DNA from: Streptomyces wedmorensis
Lineage (GTDB): Bacteria; Actinomycetota; Actinomycetes; Streptomycetales; Streptomycetaceae
Reading direction: 5' to 3'
Assembly (NCBI RefSeq): GCF_000716445.1
Contig: NZ_JNWK01000085.1
Span: forward strand, 1 to 55,514
DNA length: 55,514 nt
Every line of letters begins with the position of its first letter. Position 1 is the stretch's first letter. Made by a program: the position numbers and the translations under genes. Under the pieces are notes generated by a model. The model had not been told where the DNA came from. It was given only the letters and a program-made list of their open reading frames with translations, and made no database searches. This document shows positions 1 through 9,300 of the stretch, piece after piece.

Positions 1-53
1 TCCCGCCTGACGGCAACACCGACGACACGGCGCTGGTCGTCCTGCGCCTGTGA
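1..53 (+). CDS. C-terminal end of a SpoIIE/PP2C-type phosphatase (partial)
   Basis: Only the last sixteen codons lie in the window, read from base 3 and ending in TGA at 51-53. The peptide ends DGNTDDTALVVLRL, and the DDTALVVLR tail is the usual end of streptomycete SpoIIE-family serine/threonine phosphatases, where the Asp pair binds catalytic metal. These enzymes usually act as anti-sigma or anti-anti-sigma regulators. The rest of the gene lies to the left, so domains other than the tail cannot be judged. Confidence 0.6.
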   Translation, partial: PPDGNTDDTALVVLRL

Positions 54-240
54 CCCGCACCGACGGACCTGAAGGAGTTCGAGACGGGGCAGAGCACCGA
101 CGCGGACTGCGCGCTGCTGTGGGGTGCCGGCGAGCTGCCGCTCTGGGGGCGGCTCAGCCGTGGGCAGGCGGCCTCGACGCGGCCCGGACGGGGCTGGCCG
201 CTGCGGTCGAGACGTCCGACGACCGGTGGACAGCGGTGGG

Positions 241-330
241 CCTGCCCTCATCTCCGTGATCGAGCCGATCAGCGACCGTGAACGCGAAGTCCTGTAGAGC
301 CTGGCGCAGATGATGTCCATGTCCGGACAG
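241..330 (+). pseudogene. Relic of a LuxR-type helix-turn-helix
   Basis: One frame reads LISVIEPISDREREVL, then a TAG stop at 295-297, then SLAQMMS. This follows the start of the LuxR DNA-binding domain (consensus like EPLSEREREVLRLLAQGLS) with a stop where Arg is usual. Nothing upstream or downstream continues the family convincingly. The remaining sequence between 54 and 513 contains no gene I can support. A short resemblance by chance is possible. Confidence 0.3.
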
Positions 331-513
331 ACCTTGTTGTTCGGCCAGGTTATCGACGAGGCACATCCCTACGGGCTGCTCGCGCGCTTCCGACCGAAGG
401 GAAGGGTGAGCTGGGCGAGGCCGGCGCCGGGCCCGATGGCGATGAACCCGTCGATCAGGAGGAGGGAAAGGCCTGGGCCAGGAGTGGAGGTGGCTGGGGG
501 AGCGTGTCGGGTA

Positions 514-1875
514 CTACCACCGACCCGCCGCAACGGGTCTGCCGTGGCAGCGCGCCCACTTGCGTCCGCCCTCGCACGGGCAGGGCGCGTTGTGCGGCCG
601 TCGCGCGTCGGCTTCCTGGTAGTCGCGCATGATCAGCGCGGAGGCCTGTCCCTGGCGCAGCAGCTCGGCCATCGTGCGCATCGGACGGTTGATGTGGTGG
701 AAGAACGCCTGGAACCCGGCGCACAGGTGGTTGAGGCCCGGCTCGCCGTCCGGTGTGGTGTCGAAACGGTCTTTGGGGCAGCCGCCGTGGCAGGTGAAGC
801 GGACGTCGCAGTCGAGACAGTACTGGGGCAGCGTGTCGTACTTGTCCTGGCCGAACTTCCGTTGCCGTGGTGAGTCGACGAGCTCCAGCATGTGCCGGTC
901 GCCGATGTTGCCGAGCAGGTGGCCGGGCTCGACGAAGTGGTCGCAGGAGTACAGGTCTCCGTTGTGTTCCAGGGCGAGGGCGCTGCCGCAGGTCCGGGAG
1001 TGCACGCACAGGGAGGGCGGTTCCCCGTACCAGTTGGCCAGGGCCACGTCGAACATCTGGACGTACACCCGGCCGACGTCGTGGCGTACCCAGTCCTCGA
1101 AGACGTCGATGAGGAACCGTCCGTACTGCTCCGCCGTCACCGACCGGTCGGTGACGAGGTCGCCCTCCTGCCGGTACAGGGGGCGGTCCTTGGCGCGGGC
1201 GCCCCAGCCGTCGTCGGCCGGCGGCAGCTCTTGCGCGGTGGTGCGTTCCACGATCGGGATGAACTGCATGTGCTCGGCGCCGCAGTCGTCGCGCAGAAAG
1301 GCGTAGACATCGCGGCCGTAGCCGGCGTTGGCGTCGTGCACCGTGGTGAGCGCGTTCCACTGCACGCGGTGCTCGCGCAGCTGCCCCAGCCCGCTCATCA
1401 CGCGGTCGAAGGTCGGCTTGCCGCCCTTGTCGACCCGGTAGGCGTCGTGGAGCTCGCGGGGGCCGTCGACCGACAGGCCGACGAGGAAGTCGTTGTCGCG
1501 GAAGAAGCGGGCCCATTCGGCGTCGATGAGCGTGCCGTTGGTCTGGATGGTGTTCACGATCCGCTGGCCGGGACGTGCGTATCGCCGCTCGTACTCCACG
1601 GACCGGCGGAAGAAGTCGAGGCCCATCAGCGTCGGCTCACCTCCCTGCCAGGCCACCGTGACCTCGGGCGCCGGGCCGTGCGCCTCGATCAGCTGCCGGA
1701 TGTAGGTGCCCAGCAGCTCGTCCGCCATACGAAACCTGCTGCCCTCGTACAGGAGCTCCTTGGACAGGAAGAAGCAGTAGTCGCAATCGAGGTTGCAGAT
1801 CGCACCGGTGGGCTTGGCCAGCAGATGGAACGGTCGGCGCCGGACGGTCGGATCGGGCAGCTCTACGGTGCTCAT
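514..1875 (-). CDS. Radical SAM protein, anaerobic sulfatase maturase (anSME) type
   Basis: Predicted to use a [4Fe-4S] cluster and SAM to oxidise the active-site Cys or Ser of a sulfatase to formylglycine. With the start at 1875 the protein has 453 residues. The radical-SAM motif is CNLDCDYC at residues 27-34. Cys-rich SPASM segments follow (CVHSRTCGSA, CDHF, CLDCDVRFTCHGGCPKD), which would hold auxiliary clusters. The last ~30 residues add CPCEGGRKWARCHG, a SEC-C-like zinc motif not needed for the reaction. A longer start at 1914 is possible but adds an unconvincing leader. The gene lies head-to-head with the Cys-type sulfatase at 2847, its likely substrate, with a small membrane protein gene between. 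The pairing is inferred from neighbourhood; other peptide-maturing radical SAM roles cannot be excluded. Confidence 0.88.
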   Translation of the reverse strand: MSTVELPDPTVRRRPFHLLAKPTGAICNLDCDYCFFLSKELLYEGSRFRMADELLGTYIRQLIEAHGPAPEVTVAWQGGEPTLMGLDFFRRSVEYERRYARPGQRIVNTIQTNGTLIDAEWARFFRDNDFLVGLSVDGPRELHDAYRVDKGGKPTFDRVMSGLGQLREHRVQWNALTTVHDANAGYGRDVYAFLRDDCGAEHMQFIPIVERTTAQELPPADDGWGARAKDRPLYRQEGDLVTDRSVTAEQYGRFLIDVFEDWVRHDVGRVYVQMFDVALANWYGEPPSLCVHSRTCGSALALEHNGDLYSCDHFVEPGHLLGNIGDRHMLELVDSPRQRKFGQDKYDTLPQYCLDCDVRFTCHGGCPKDRFDTTPDGEPGLNHLCAGFQAFFHHINRPMRTMAELLRQGQASALIMRDYQEADARRPHNAPCPCEGGRKWARCHGRPVAAGRW

Positions 1876-1951
1876 CGACCCAGGATGGGACCCCACCCCC
1901 GCTGAGCACGTCACCCGGCACGGGTGACGGGGGAGGTTCCCCCGTACGCCG

Positions 1952-2356
1952 TCAGGGTTCCCGCCGCACGACGCACAGGGCCCAGATGACGAAGGCGTAC
2001 AGCGCGATCAGGATGATCGACCACACGGGGTAGTACGGGATCGACAGGAAGTTGGCGATGATCAGGAGCCCCGCGATGCCGACCCCGACGACCCGCGCCC
2101 ACGTGGCGCGTGCGAAGAGACCCGTGCTCACAAGGACGGCGATCACTCCGAGGATGAGCTGGATCCAGCCCCAGCTGGTCAGGTCGAACTTGAAGAGGTA
2201 GTCGGGGGTGGACACGTAGACGTCGTCCTCAGCGATCGCCATGATGCCCCGGAGGAGGTCGAGGACGCCGGCGATGAACAGCAGGACTCCGGCGAACGTC
2301 GTCAGTCCACCCGCCCCCTTCGGGGACGTGTCCGGGCGATTGTGGGTCGTGACCAT
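1952..2356 (-). CDS. DUF7144-family small membrane protein
   Basis: This 134-residue protein has four hydrophobic segments: TTFAGVLLFIAGVLDLLRGI, WIQLILGVIAVLVSTGLFA, VVGVGIAGLLIIANFLSI and IILIALYAFVIWALCV. It keeps the family pattern of a loop with DDVYV after the first segment. Many streptomycetes carry several paralogues, and the function is unknown. The ATG at 2356 is preceded by a good GAGGAA site. It reads in the same direction as the maturase gene, 76 bases upstream of it, so the two may be co-transcribed. No biochemical role is proposed. Confidence 0.85.
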   Translation of the reverse strand: MVTTHNRPDTSPKGAGGLTTFAGVLLFIAGVLDLLRGIMAIAEDDVYVSTPDYLFKFDLTSWGWIQLILGVIAVLVSTGLFARATWARVVGVGIAGLLIIANFLSIPYYPVWSIILIALYAFVIWALCVVRREP

Positions 2357-2846
2357 GGATTTTCCTCACTCGGTCGGTGTGATGGAGCAGACGGCACCAC
2401 CTCTTCGAGCATGTGACACGGCCGGGCAGGGGAGCTCACCCGCGGCGGGTGAGCTCCGCGTGCCGGATGGCCGGTGCTGCGAAGGCCCAGGGACCGGAAG
2501 GCCCGGAGACGAGCGGCGAAGCCTGGACAGGTGTGGCGGTGGCGGGTGCCGCCGCGTACGCGCTGGACTCTTGCCGGCTGTGGCCATGACACCGGTGTCG
2601 TCGGCGATGGTGTTTGTCGGCTGCGGGGTGCTCCTGGTCGGCGTGTGCGGCGGCAGACTGCCGGCAGCGGCGCAGGCGACGGGGGCGGCGCGGAGCCGCT
2701 GGATGACGCCGTACGCCTACTCCGCGGGACGGTGTGCCGCTCCACTCCAGGACGCTGTCACCCGTGGGGGATGAGGCGAGACGGGCCGTCCCCGGCGAGG
2801 GTGGAGGGACAACCGGTCAGGACTCGGGGCAGCGAGGAGAACCGTC
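2357..2846. other. Divergent intergenic region upstream of the sulfatase
   Basis: About 490 bases separate the start of the membrane protein gene from the sulfatase start. It holds a perfect inverted repeat (2431-2457). A short plus-strand frame from 2586 to 2774 would give a hydrophobic peptide, but it has no clear ribosome site and I do not support it as a gene. Promoters for both directions should be here. Confidence 0.5.
2431..2457. promoter_or_regulatory. Perfect 13-bp inverted repeat between divergent genes
   Basis: GGAGCTCACCCGC is followed after one base by its exact reverse complement. There is no T-run, and it lies between two divergent starts rather than after a gene, so an operator or RNA hairpin is more likely than a terminator. 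The binding protein is unknown. Confidence 0.45.
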
Positions 2847-5201
2847 ATGGGCAAGCGCTTCAAAGGGAAGGTGGCCCTGGACATCCGTGACGCGCAGCCG
2901 GACTGGGCTCCGTACCTCGCCCCGAAGGCACCGGAGAACGCCCCGAACGTTCTGGTCATCGCGTGGGACGACGTCGGCTACGGGACGATGGACTGCTTCG
3001 GCGGTCCGGTGAGGACGCCGGCGATGTCACGGATCGCCGACATGGGGGTGCGCTACTCGAACTTCCACACCACGGCGCTCTGCTCTCCGACCAGGGCCTC
3101 CCTGCTGACCGGCAGGAACGCGACGTCGAACGGGATGGCGACGATCGCCGAGTTCAGTTCCGGCTTCCCCGGCATCTCCACCCGCATTCCGTTCGAGAAC
3201 GGCTTCATCTCGGAGGTGCTGGGCGAGCGCGGCTACAACACGTACTGCGTCGGCAAGTGGCACCTCACGCCGGGCGAGGAGATCAACATGGCCGCGTACA
3301 AGGGGCGCTGGCCCCTGGGGCGCGGCTTCGAGCGGTTCTACGGCTTCCTGGGCGGTGAGTCGAGCAGCTGGTACCCGGACCTGATCCACGACAACCACCC
3401 GGTCGACCCGCCGGCGACGCCCGAAGAGGGGTACCACATCGCCAAGGACTTCTCCGACAGGGCCATCGAGTTCATCCGCGACGCCAAGGTCGTCGACCCC
3501 GGCAAGCCGTTCTTCATGTACCTCTCGCTCGACGCGGCCCATGCGCCGCACCACGTGTTCAAGGAGTGGGCCGACCGCTACAAGGGCGTCTTCGACGAGG
3601 GCTACGAGGCGATCCGGCCCGGAATCCTGCGCCGTCAGAAGGACATGGGGCTGTTGCCGGAGGACACCGAGCTCTCCGCGATCAACCCGCACGGCGAGCC
3701 CGAGGCGACCGGGCCGGACGGCCAGCTGTGGCCGGTGCTCGACACGGTCCGGCCCTGGGGCGAGCTGAGCGCCGACGAGCGACGGCTGTTCGTCCGGATG
3801 GCCGAGGTCTTCGCCGGATACGTCTCGTACACCGACGACCAGCTGGGCCGGGTGCTCGACTTCCTCGAATCGGCCGGCGAGCTCGACAACACGATCATCG
3901 TGGCCGTCTCCGACAACGGGGCGAGCGGTGAGGGCGGACCGGACGGGACCTTCAACGAGTGGCGGTTCTTCAACGGCATGTCCACGCCGACCGCCATGTC
4001 CTTGGAACACATCGACGAACTCGGCGGCCCGACCTCGTACAACCACTACAACACCGGGTGGGCCTGGGCGTTCGACACGCCGTTCCCGTACTGGAAGCGC
4101 TGGGCCGGCTACGAGGGCGGCGTGGCCGACATGTGCCTGGTCGCCTGGCCCGCGGGGATCGAGGCCCGGGGGGAGGTGCGCGGGCAGTACGTCCACGCGG
4201 TCGACGTCGTGCCCACCCTCTACGACCTGCTCGGCATCGAGCCGCCCGAGGTGGTCAAGGGCTACCCGCAGAACCCGATCGAGGGCGAGAGCTTCAAGGC
4301 CTCGCTCACCGACCCCGAGGCGCCGGGACGCCGGACGCAGTTCTACGCGATGCTGGGGCAGCGGTCCCTCTACCACGAAGGTTGGCTGGCCTGCACGGTT
4401 CACCCGCCGCTGAGCGGCTGGGGCCACTTCGAGAACGACGTGTGGGAGCTCTACGACCTCACCACCGACCGCGCGCAGTCGACGGACCTGTCCGAACGGG
4501 AGCCGGCACGGCTGGAGACGCTCAAGAGCCTCTGGTACTACTACGCGGGCATCTACAACGGGCTGCCGCTGGACGACCGCAGCGCCCTGGAACAGATACT
4601 GGCCGAGCGCCCGCACGGAAGCCCCGAGCGCGACCACTACGTGTACTACCCCGACTCCGCGGCGGTGCCCGAACAGTCCGGGGTGGTGACCAGCGGCCGG
4701 TCGTACACCATCGCCGCCGGCGTCGACGTCGGGTCGACCGACGCCGAGGGCGTTCTCTACGCGCACGGCGGTGTGGCCGGCGGCCACAGCCTCTACGTCA
4801 AGGACCATCGCCTGCACTACGCGTACAACTGGGTCGGCAGCACCCTCCAGGTCGTGGACGCGGACCGGGAGATCCCGCCGGGCAAGCACGTGCTCACGGC
4901 CGAGTTCGCGGCGAACGGACGCAGCACCGACCCGGCGATGCCCGGCGCAGTGGGCACCCTCACCCTCTACATGGACGACCAGGAGGTGGGCCGCGACGAC
5001 ATCGTCACCCAGCCCGGGAACTTCTGTGTCGTCGGCGACGGGATCTGCGTCGGCCGCGACGACGCCTCACCCGTCACCCCCGACTACCAGGGGCCGTTCC
5101 CCTTCACCGGCGGCACGATCGACAAGGTCGTCGTGGACGTCTCCGGTGAACGCTACGTCGACCACGAGGCGCAGGTACGCGGCTGGTTCATGACCGATTG
5201 A
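2847..5201 (+). CDS. Arylsulfatase, formylglycine-dependent (Cys type)
   Basis: Hydrolyses sulfate esters through a formylglycine made from Cys79. The 784-residue protein keeps the N-terminal metal site (VLVIAWDDVGYG, residues 35-46), the sulfatase signature CSPTRASLLTGRN at 79-91, KWHLTPGE, and later DNGASGEGG. The length is near 780 residues, typical of the long actinobacterial arylsulfatases with a C-terminal beta domain. No signal peptide is visible, so the enzyme should be cytoplasmic or exported by other means. AGCGAGGAG precedes the ATG at good spacing. The maturase at 514-1875 is the obvious activating partner, though an aerobic formylglycine-generating enzyme elsewhere could also act on the CxPxR motif. 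Substrate unknown. Confidence 0.93.
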   Translation: MGKRFKGKVALDIRDAQPDWAPYLAPKAPENAPNVLVIAWDDVGYGTMDCFGGPVRTPAMSRIADMGVRYSNFHTTALCSPTRASLLTGRNATSNGMATIAEFSSGFPGISTRIPFENGFISEVLGERGYNTYCVGKWHLTPGEEINMAAYKGRWPLGRGFERFYGFLGGESSSWYPDLIHDNHPVDPPATPEEGYHIAKDFSDRAIEFIRDAKVVDPGKPFFMYLSLDAAHAPHHVFKEWADRYKGVFDEGYEAIRPGILRRQKDMGLLPEDTELSAINPHGEPEATGPDGQLWPVLDTVRPWGELSADERRLFVRMAEVFAGYVSYTDDQLGRVLDFLESAGELDNTIIVAVSDNGASGEGGPDGTFNEWRFFNGMSTPTAMSLEHIDELGGPTSYNHYNTGWAWAFDTPFPYWKRWAGYEGGVADMCLVAWPAGIEARGEVRGQYVHAVDVVPTLYDLLGIEPPEVVKGYPQNPIEGESFKASLTDPEAPGRRTQFYAMLGQRSLYHEGWLACTVHPPLSGWGHFENDVWELYDLTTDRAQSTDLSEREPARLETLKSLWYYYAGIYNGLPLDDRSALEQILAERPHGSPERDHYVYYPDSAAVPEQSGVVTSGRSYTIAAGVDVGSTDAEGVLYAHGGVAGGHSLYVKDHRLHYAYNWVGSTLQVVDADREIPPGKHVLTAEFAANGRSTDPAMPGAVGTLTLYMDDQEVGRDDIVTQPGNFCVVGDGICVGRDDASPVTPDYQGPFPFTGGTIDKVVVDVSGERYVDHEAQVRGWFMTD

Positions 5202-5460
5202 AAAGGCTCCATGGCACCCTCGTGGCCATCGCCCCCGCGGTCGGCAGCGCCCGCGGGGTGACCGCGGCCCGCGGCATCGGAGAAGCCTTCGGAGGCCACG
5301 ACGGACAGGGCCACCGTCGTGAACCTCACCAACCACACGTCCTTCAACCTCGCGGGAGAGAGCAGCGGCAGCATCCTCGACGCCACGCCGGCGGGTTTCT
5401 CAGGGAAGGTCAACCGCCAGGGTGACGGCTTCTGCTACCGGTTCAACTCGCCGGGCTGGT
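5198..5460 (+). pseudogene. Aldose 1-epimerase (galactose mutarotase) relic
   Basis: A TTG at 5198, inside the sulfatase stop region, begins MKRLHGTLVAIAP, resembling the signal peptide of secreted streptomycete aldose epimerases. The frame then fails, and a second frame reads ATTDRATVVNLTNHTSFNL followed by AGESSGSILD (about 5290-5380), a close match to the family's conserved TNHTYFNLAGEGSG stretch. The whole middle of the enzyme, including the early catalytic part, is missing, and the sequence loses resemblance after about 5400. It is a deletion remnant, not a functional gene. Confidence 0.7.
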
Positions 5461-5886
5461 CAGGACGCAGTTCGGATAGTCGTTGTCCGGATCGCCGACG
5501 GGGACCCAGAGCTTCAGGACCTTGTTGTGCCTCAAGGCGTCGTAGGAGTCGGGCTTCCGCTCACCCGTTTCGGGGTGAGGGGCGTCGAAGGTCACGCCGA
5601 CGAAACTTTGCTTCTTGATGGAGCGGTGCGCCCAGGTGCCTGTTCCGGACGCGGTCAAACCCTCGTCCCAGCTGTGGGCGATGCAGACTTCGTCGGCGAT
5701 GAACGTCCCGTCCGGCTTCAGCGTGAGGGTGCCGCCGTCGGAGTCGGTCCACGTGGTCGCAAGTTCGGCCGGCCTCAGAACGACCGGTACGCCCTCGGGC
5801 GGCGGCATGACGGTGAGCCTGCCGCAGGCCGTCAGGGCGAGGGCCGTGGCGAACAAGCTCAGCGCAGTACGGCGGTAACGCAACAC
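5443..5886 (-). CDS. Small secreted lipoprotein, function unknown
   Basis: This 147-residue protein starts at a GTG (5886) preceded by GGGGTGGAG. The N-terminus is MLRYRRTALSLFATALALTAC, with Cys21 in a lipobox (LTAC), so it should be anchored on the outer face of the membrane. The mature part contains TWTDSDGGTLTLKPDGTFIADE and two Cys residues that could pair. Beta-rich, META-like or lipocalin-like short lipoproteins of this type are common in streptomycetes and mostly uncharacterised. Its 3' end overlaps the epimerase relic on the other strand. Confidence 0.8.
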   Translation of the reverse strand: MLRYRRTALSLFATALALTACGRLTVMPPPEGVPVVLRPAELATTWTDSDGGTLTLKPDGTFIADEVCIAHSWDEGLTASGTGTWAHRSIKKQSFVGVTFDAPHPETGERKPDSYDALRHNKVLKLWVPVGDPDNDYPNCVLTSPAS

Positions 5887-6394
5887 ACTCCACCCCTTGC
5901 GGGTTCCCGTGCCGCGTCCGCGACCGGTTCTCTCAAGGACCCTCGCCGTACCCTGTCATGGGGTTTGAACATGTTCAAGTCTCGGCCGTCGAGGCCCCTC
6001 GCCGTTGTGGCGACTCTGCCGCATTCCGTATTTGTATTTAACTGCATACTTCTAGGACTTGACGCAAAGAATGGCCAGTTCTTGAATCTGGTTTTAACGA
6101 CGTTTCTCGTGTGAGGAGCCCCGCCGTGCCGCTCGGTCGCCATGCCGGCCCATCGCCGCCCGAACCGCGGACGCGTCGCGCACGATCCCGAGTTCGCGGT
6201 CGTAGGGGACGTCAACGTCTTGTGGGCGTCCGTCGCCAGGTCGGCGGCATGGGGGACACCGCAGGACGCCCGCCTGGGGCTCGTCATGCTCCGTCCGGAA
6301 TCCCACGATTCACGGCTGGCAAGCCTTTGCCATGGCGAGGACTTGCCGTCGCGAGGCCTTCACGACGGCGTTCACGGGTCGATAGACCCATGGC
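5887..6394. other. Intergenic region with AT-rich patch
   Basis: Roughly 500 bases without a gene I can support. From about 6010 to 6110 the base composition drops to unusually AT-rich for this genome (TTTGTATTTAACTGCATAC and nearby). A perfect palindrome lies at 5965-5978 and a shorter one (GGGTC GATA GACCC) at 6376-6389 just before the protease start. It should carry the promoters of the lipoprotein and protease genes. Confidence 0.5.
5965..5978. promoter_or_regulatory. Perfect 14-bp palindrome TTGAACATGTTCAA
   Basis: The palindrome lies 79 bases upstream of the lipoprotein start on that gene's promoter side. The half-site TTGAACA without a central spacer does not match the actinobacterial LexA box, which needs four bases between GAAC and GTTC. 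A dimeric repressor such as a MarR/TetR type would fit. Confidence 0.4.
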
Positions 6395-9300
6395 ATGTCT
6401 TCCCCCTCTCATGCTTCCGCCTTCCGGCGCGGCCGCTGGCGGCTGATCTCGGTTGCCACCGCGGTGCCGCTGCTGGCGTCGGGGCTTGCGGTCCTGCAAG
6501 CGCCCGCACAAGCCACTCCGAGCAAGTCCACCGTTCCTGCCAAGCCCTCGGCGACCCACAAGGTCACCCTGGTCACCGGCGACGTCGTCACCGTCACCAC
6601 GACGGCCGACGGCAGGCAGATCGCCGAGGTCGACCGGCCCGACAGCGCCGTCGGCGGCGTGAAGCTCCAGGAGATCAAGGGCGATCTCTTCGTCATCCCG
6701 GACGAGGCGGCGCCGCTGCTGGACACGGACACGCTGGACCGACGGCTGTTCAACGTCACCGACCTGATCGAGATGGGCTACGACGACGCGAAGTCGGCTG
6801 AGGTACCGCTGATCGCGACGTACACCCAGCCGAAGTCCCGCGCGGCCGTCGAGCCCACGGCTCCCCGGGGCAGCAGGCTGACCCGAAAGCTCAAGGGCAT
6901 CCGAGGCGCCGCGCTCAGCACGGAGAAGCGGCAGACCCGCACCTTCTGGAACACCGTCGCGCCGCAGGGCAGCCCGTCGCTGGGCGCGGGCGTGGCGAAG
7001 CTGTGGCTCGACGGTCGCGTGAAGGCCAGTCTGAAGGAGAGCGTGCCGCTGATCGGCGCGCCCGAGGCCTGGGCGGCCGGCTACGACGGCAAAGGCGTCA
7101 AGGTCGCGGTGCTCGACACCGGCATCGACGTCAACCACCCCGACTTCGCCGGCCTGATCGACGGCACGGCGAGCTTCGTGCCGGGCGAGGCCGTCACCGA
7201 CGTCAACGGGCACGGCTCGCATGTCGCCGGCACGATCGTCGGTTCGGGCGCCGCCTCCGGGGGCGACCACAAGGGCGTCGCCCCCGGCGCCGACCTGTAC
7301 GTCGGCAAGGTGCTCGGCGGCGCCGAGGGCTACGGTCAGGACTCCTGGGTCATGGCCGGCATGCAGTGGGCTGCCGAATCCGGCGCGGACGTCGTCAACA
7401 TGAGCCTCGGCGACTCCTACCCGACGGACGGCAGCGACCCCATGTCGCAGTCGGTCGACGCGCTGTCCGCCCAGTACGGCACGCTGTTCGTCATAGCCGC
7501 CGGCAACTCCGGCCCGGAGAGCATCTCCGCCCCGGGCGCGGCCGCCTCGGCACTGACCGTGGCCGCCACGGACAAGCAGGACCGGCTCGCGTCCTTCTCC
7601 AGCACCGGCCCGCTGGCCTACTCCGGCGGTATGAAGCCGGACATCGCGGCGCCCGGCGTGGACATCACCGCGGCCCGCTCGCAGGAGATGACCGGCGGTG
7701 GTGAGGGCCTCTACCGCACCATCAGCGGCACCTCGATGGCCACCCCGCATGTGGTCGGTGCGGCGGCGGTACTGGCCCAGCAGCACCCGGACTGGACCGG
7801 CGCGCAGCTCAAGGAACACCTGATGAGCACCGCCAAGGGCCTGGACGGAGAGTACTCGCCGTACGAGGTCGGCACAGGCCGTCTCGACGTGGCCGCCGCC
7901 GTGCGCACCACGGTCCGCGGCACCGGATCGCTCTTCTTCGGCAACCACACGTGGCCGCACGAGCCGAGCGACGGCGCCGTCACCAAGGACCTGACCTTCA
8001 CCAACACCGGCTCCGCCGACGTCACGCTGAACCTGGCGCTGAGCGACGGCGCCGGCCCGTTCACGCTCGAAGCCACTACGGTCACCGTACCGGCGGGCGG
8101 CACCGCCGCCGTCCCGGTGACCGGTGACCCGCAGGCCGCCTCGGCAGGCCGGCACGTCGGCTATGTGACGGCCACCGACGCGGCCACCGGGCAGCCGGTG
8201 ACCCGCACGTCCGTGGCGCTGCTCAAGGAGGAGGAGCGCTACGACCTGAACATCAAGCTGCTCGGGCGGGACGGCAAGCCCGGCGCCGGCTGGGTCACGA
8301 TCAACCTGGCCGGCGACTTCTGGCCGTGGCAGGTCTACGTCGACGGCTCGACCACCATGCGCATGGCACCCGGCCTGTACACCGTCGCGGGGTACCTCGA
8401 CGTGACCGGCGAGAAGGCGGACCGTTCGGGTCTGGCCGTGCTGGTCGACCCGGAGACCGTGCTCAAGGACGGCGCCGCGGACGTGGTGCTCGACGCGAGC
8501 AAGGCACGCCTGCTGCAGACCGAGGCGCCGCAGCGCACCGAGGACCGCCAACGCAAGGTGGACTTCAACGTCCACTACAAGGACCTGGACCCGTTCATGG
8601 ACTACCGCAGCGCGTACGTGCTGCCGCCGACGTACGACGACGTCTACGTCGCGCCGACGGAGCCGATGGAGGAGGGCGAGTTCATGCTGACCACCCGCTG
8701 GCGCAAGGGCGAGCCGCAGCTCAGCCTGAGCACGAAGGGCGGTCGACTCCGGTTCGAGGCACTGGTACAGGCGGGAAGCGCCCTGGGCACCGCCACGGAC
8801 ACGCTGGACGCCGTCTACGCGGGCAACGGTGCGCCGGCCGCGTACGAGCGGGTCAAGGGCAGGGGCAAGGCCGTCGTCATCGAGCGCAGCGACGAGGTCT
8901 CGCCGCAGGAGCGCACGGAGGCCGCGGTCGCGGCCGGTGCGAAGGCGCTGATCGTGGTCAACGACGGTGTCGGTCCCCTGATGGAGTACGTCGGCGAGTC
9001 GGCCATCCCGGTCGCCACCGTGCACCGCGACGCGGGCAAGGCCCTCGTCTCGACGGCCAAGGCCGGCATCTTCAAGCTGACCGTGAAGCAGACCGAGCAC
9101 ACGCCGTTCGTCTACGACCTCACCCGGGAGTACCCCGGCCAGGTTCCGGACCGTGCCCTGGTCTACAAGCCGACCAAGGACGACCTCGCCCGGATCGACG
9201 CCCGCTACTACTCGGCCACGGCCGGCGGGCCGGCGGAGGGCTACCGGTCCGACTTCACCCTCAGCCCGTCCTTCAACTTCCCCGAGCGCGAGTGGCACCC

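Noticed and set aside
310..873. Plus-strand frame over the maturase 3' end
   Set aside because: No ribosome site or family resemblance, and it overlaps a well-supported gene on the other strand.
2586..2774. Short hydrophobic peptide upstream of the sulfatase
   Set aside because: No ribosome site or conservation signal that I can judge, and the frame extends far upstream without a clear start.
5965..5978. LexA (SOS) box
   Set aside because: The actinobacterial box needs four bases between GAAC and GTTC; this palindrome has two.
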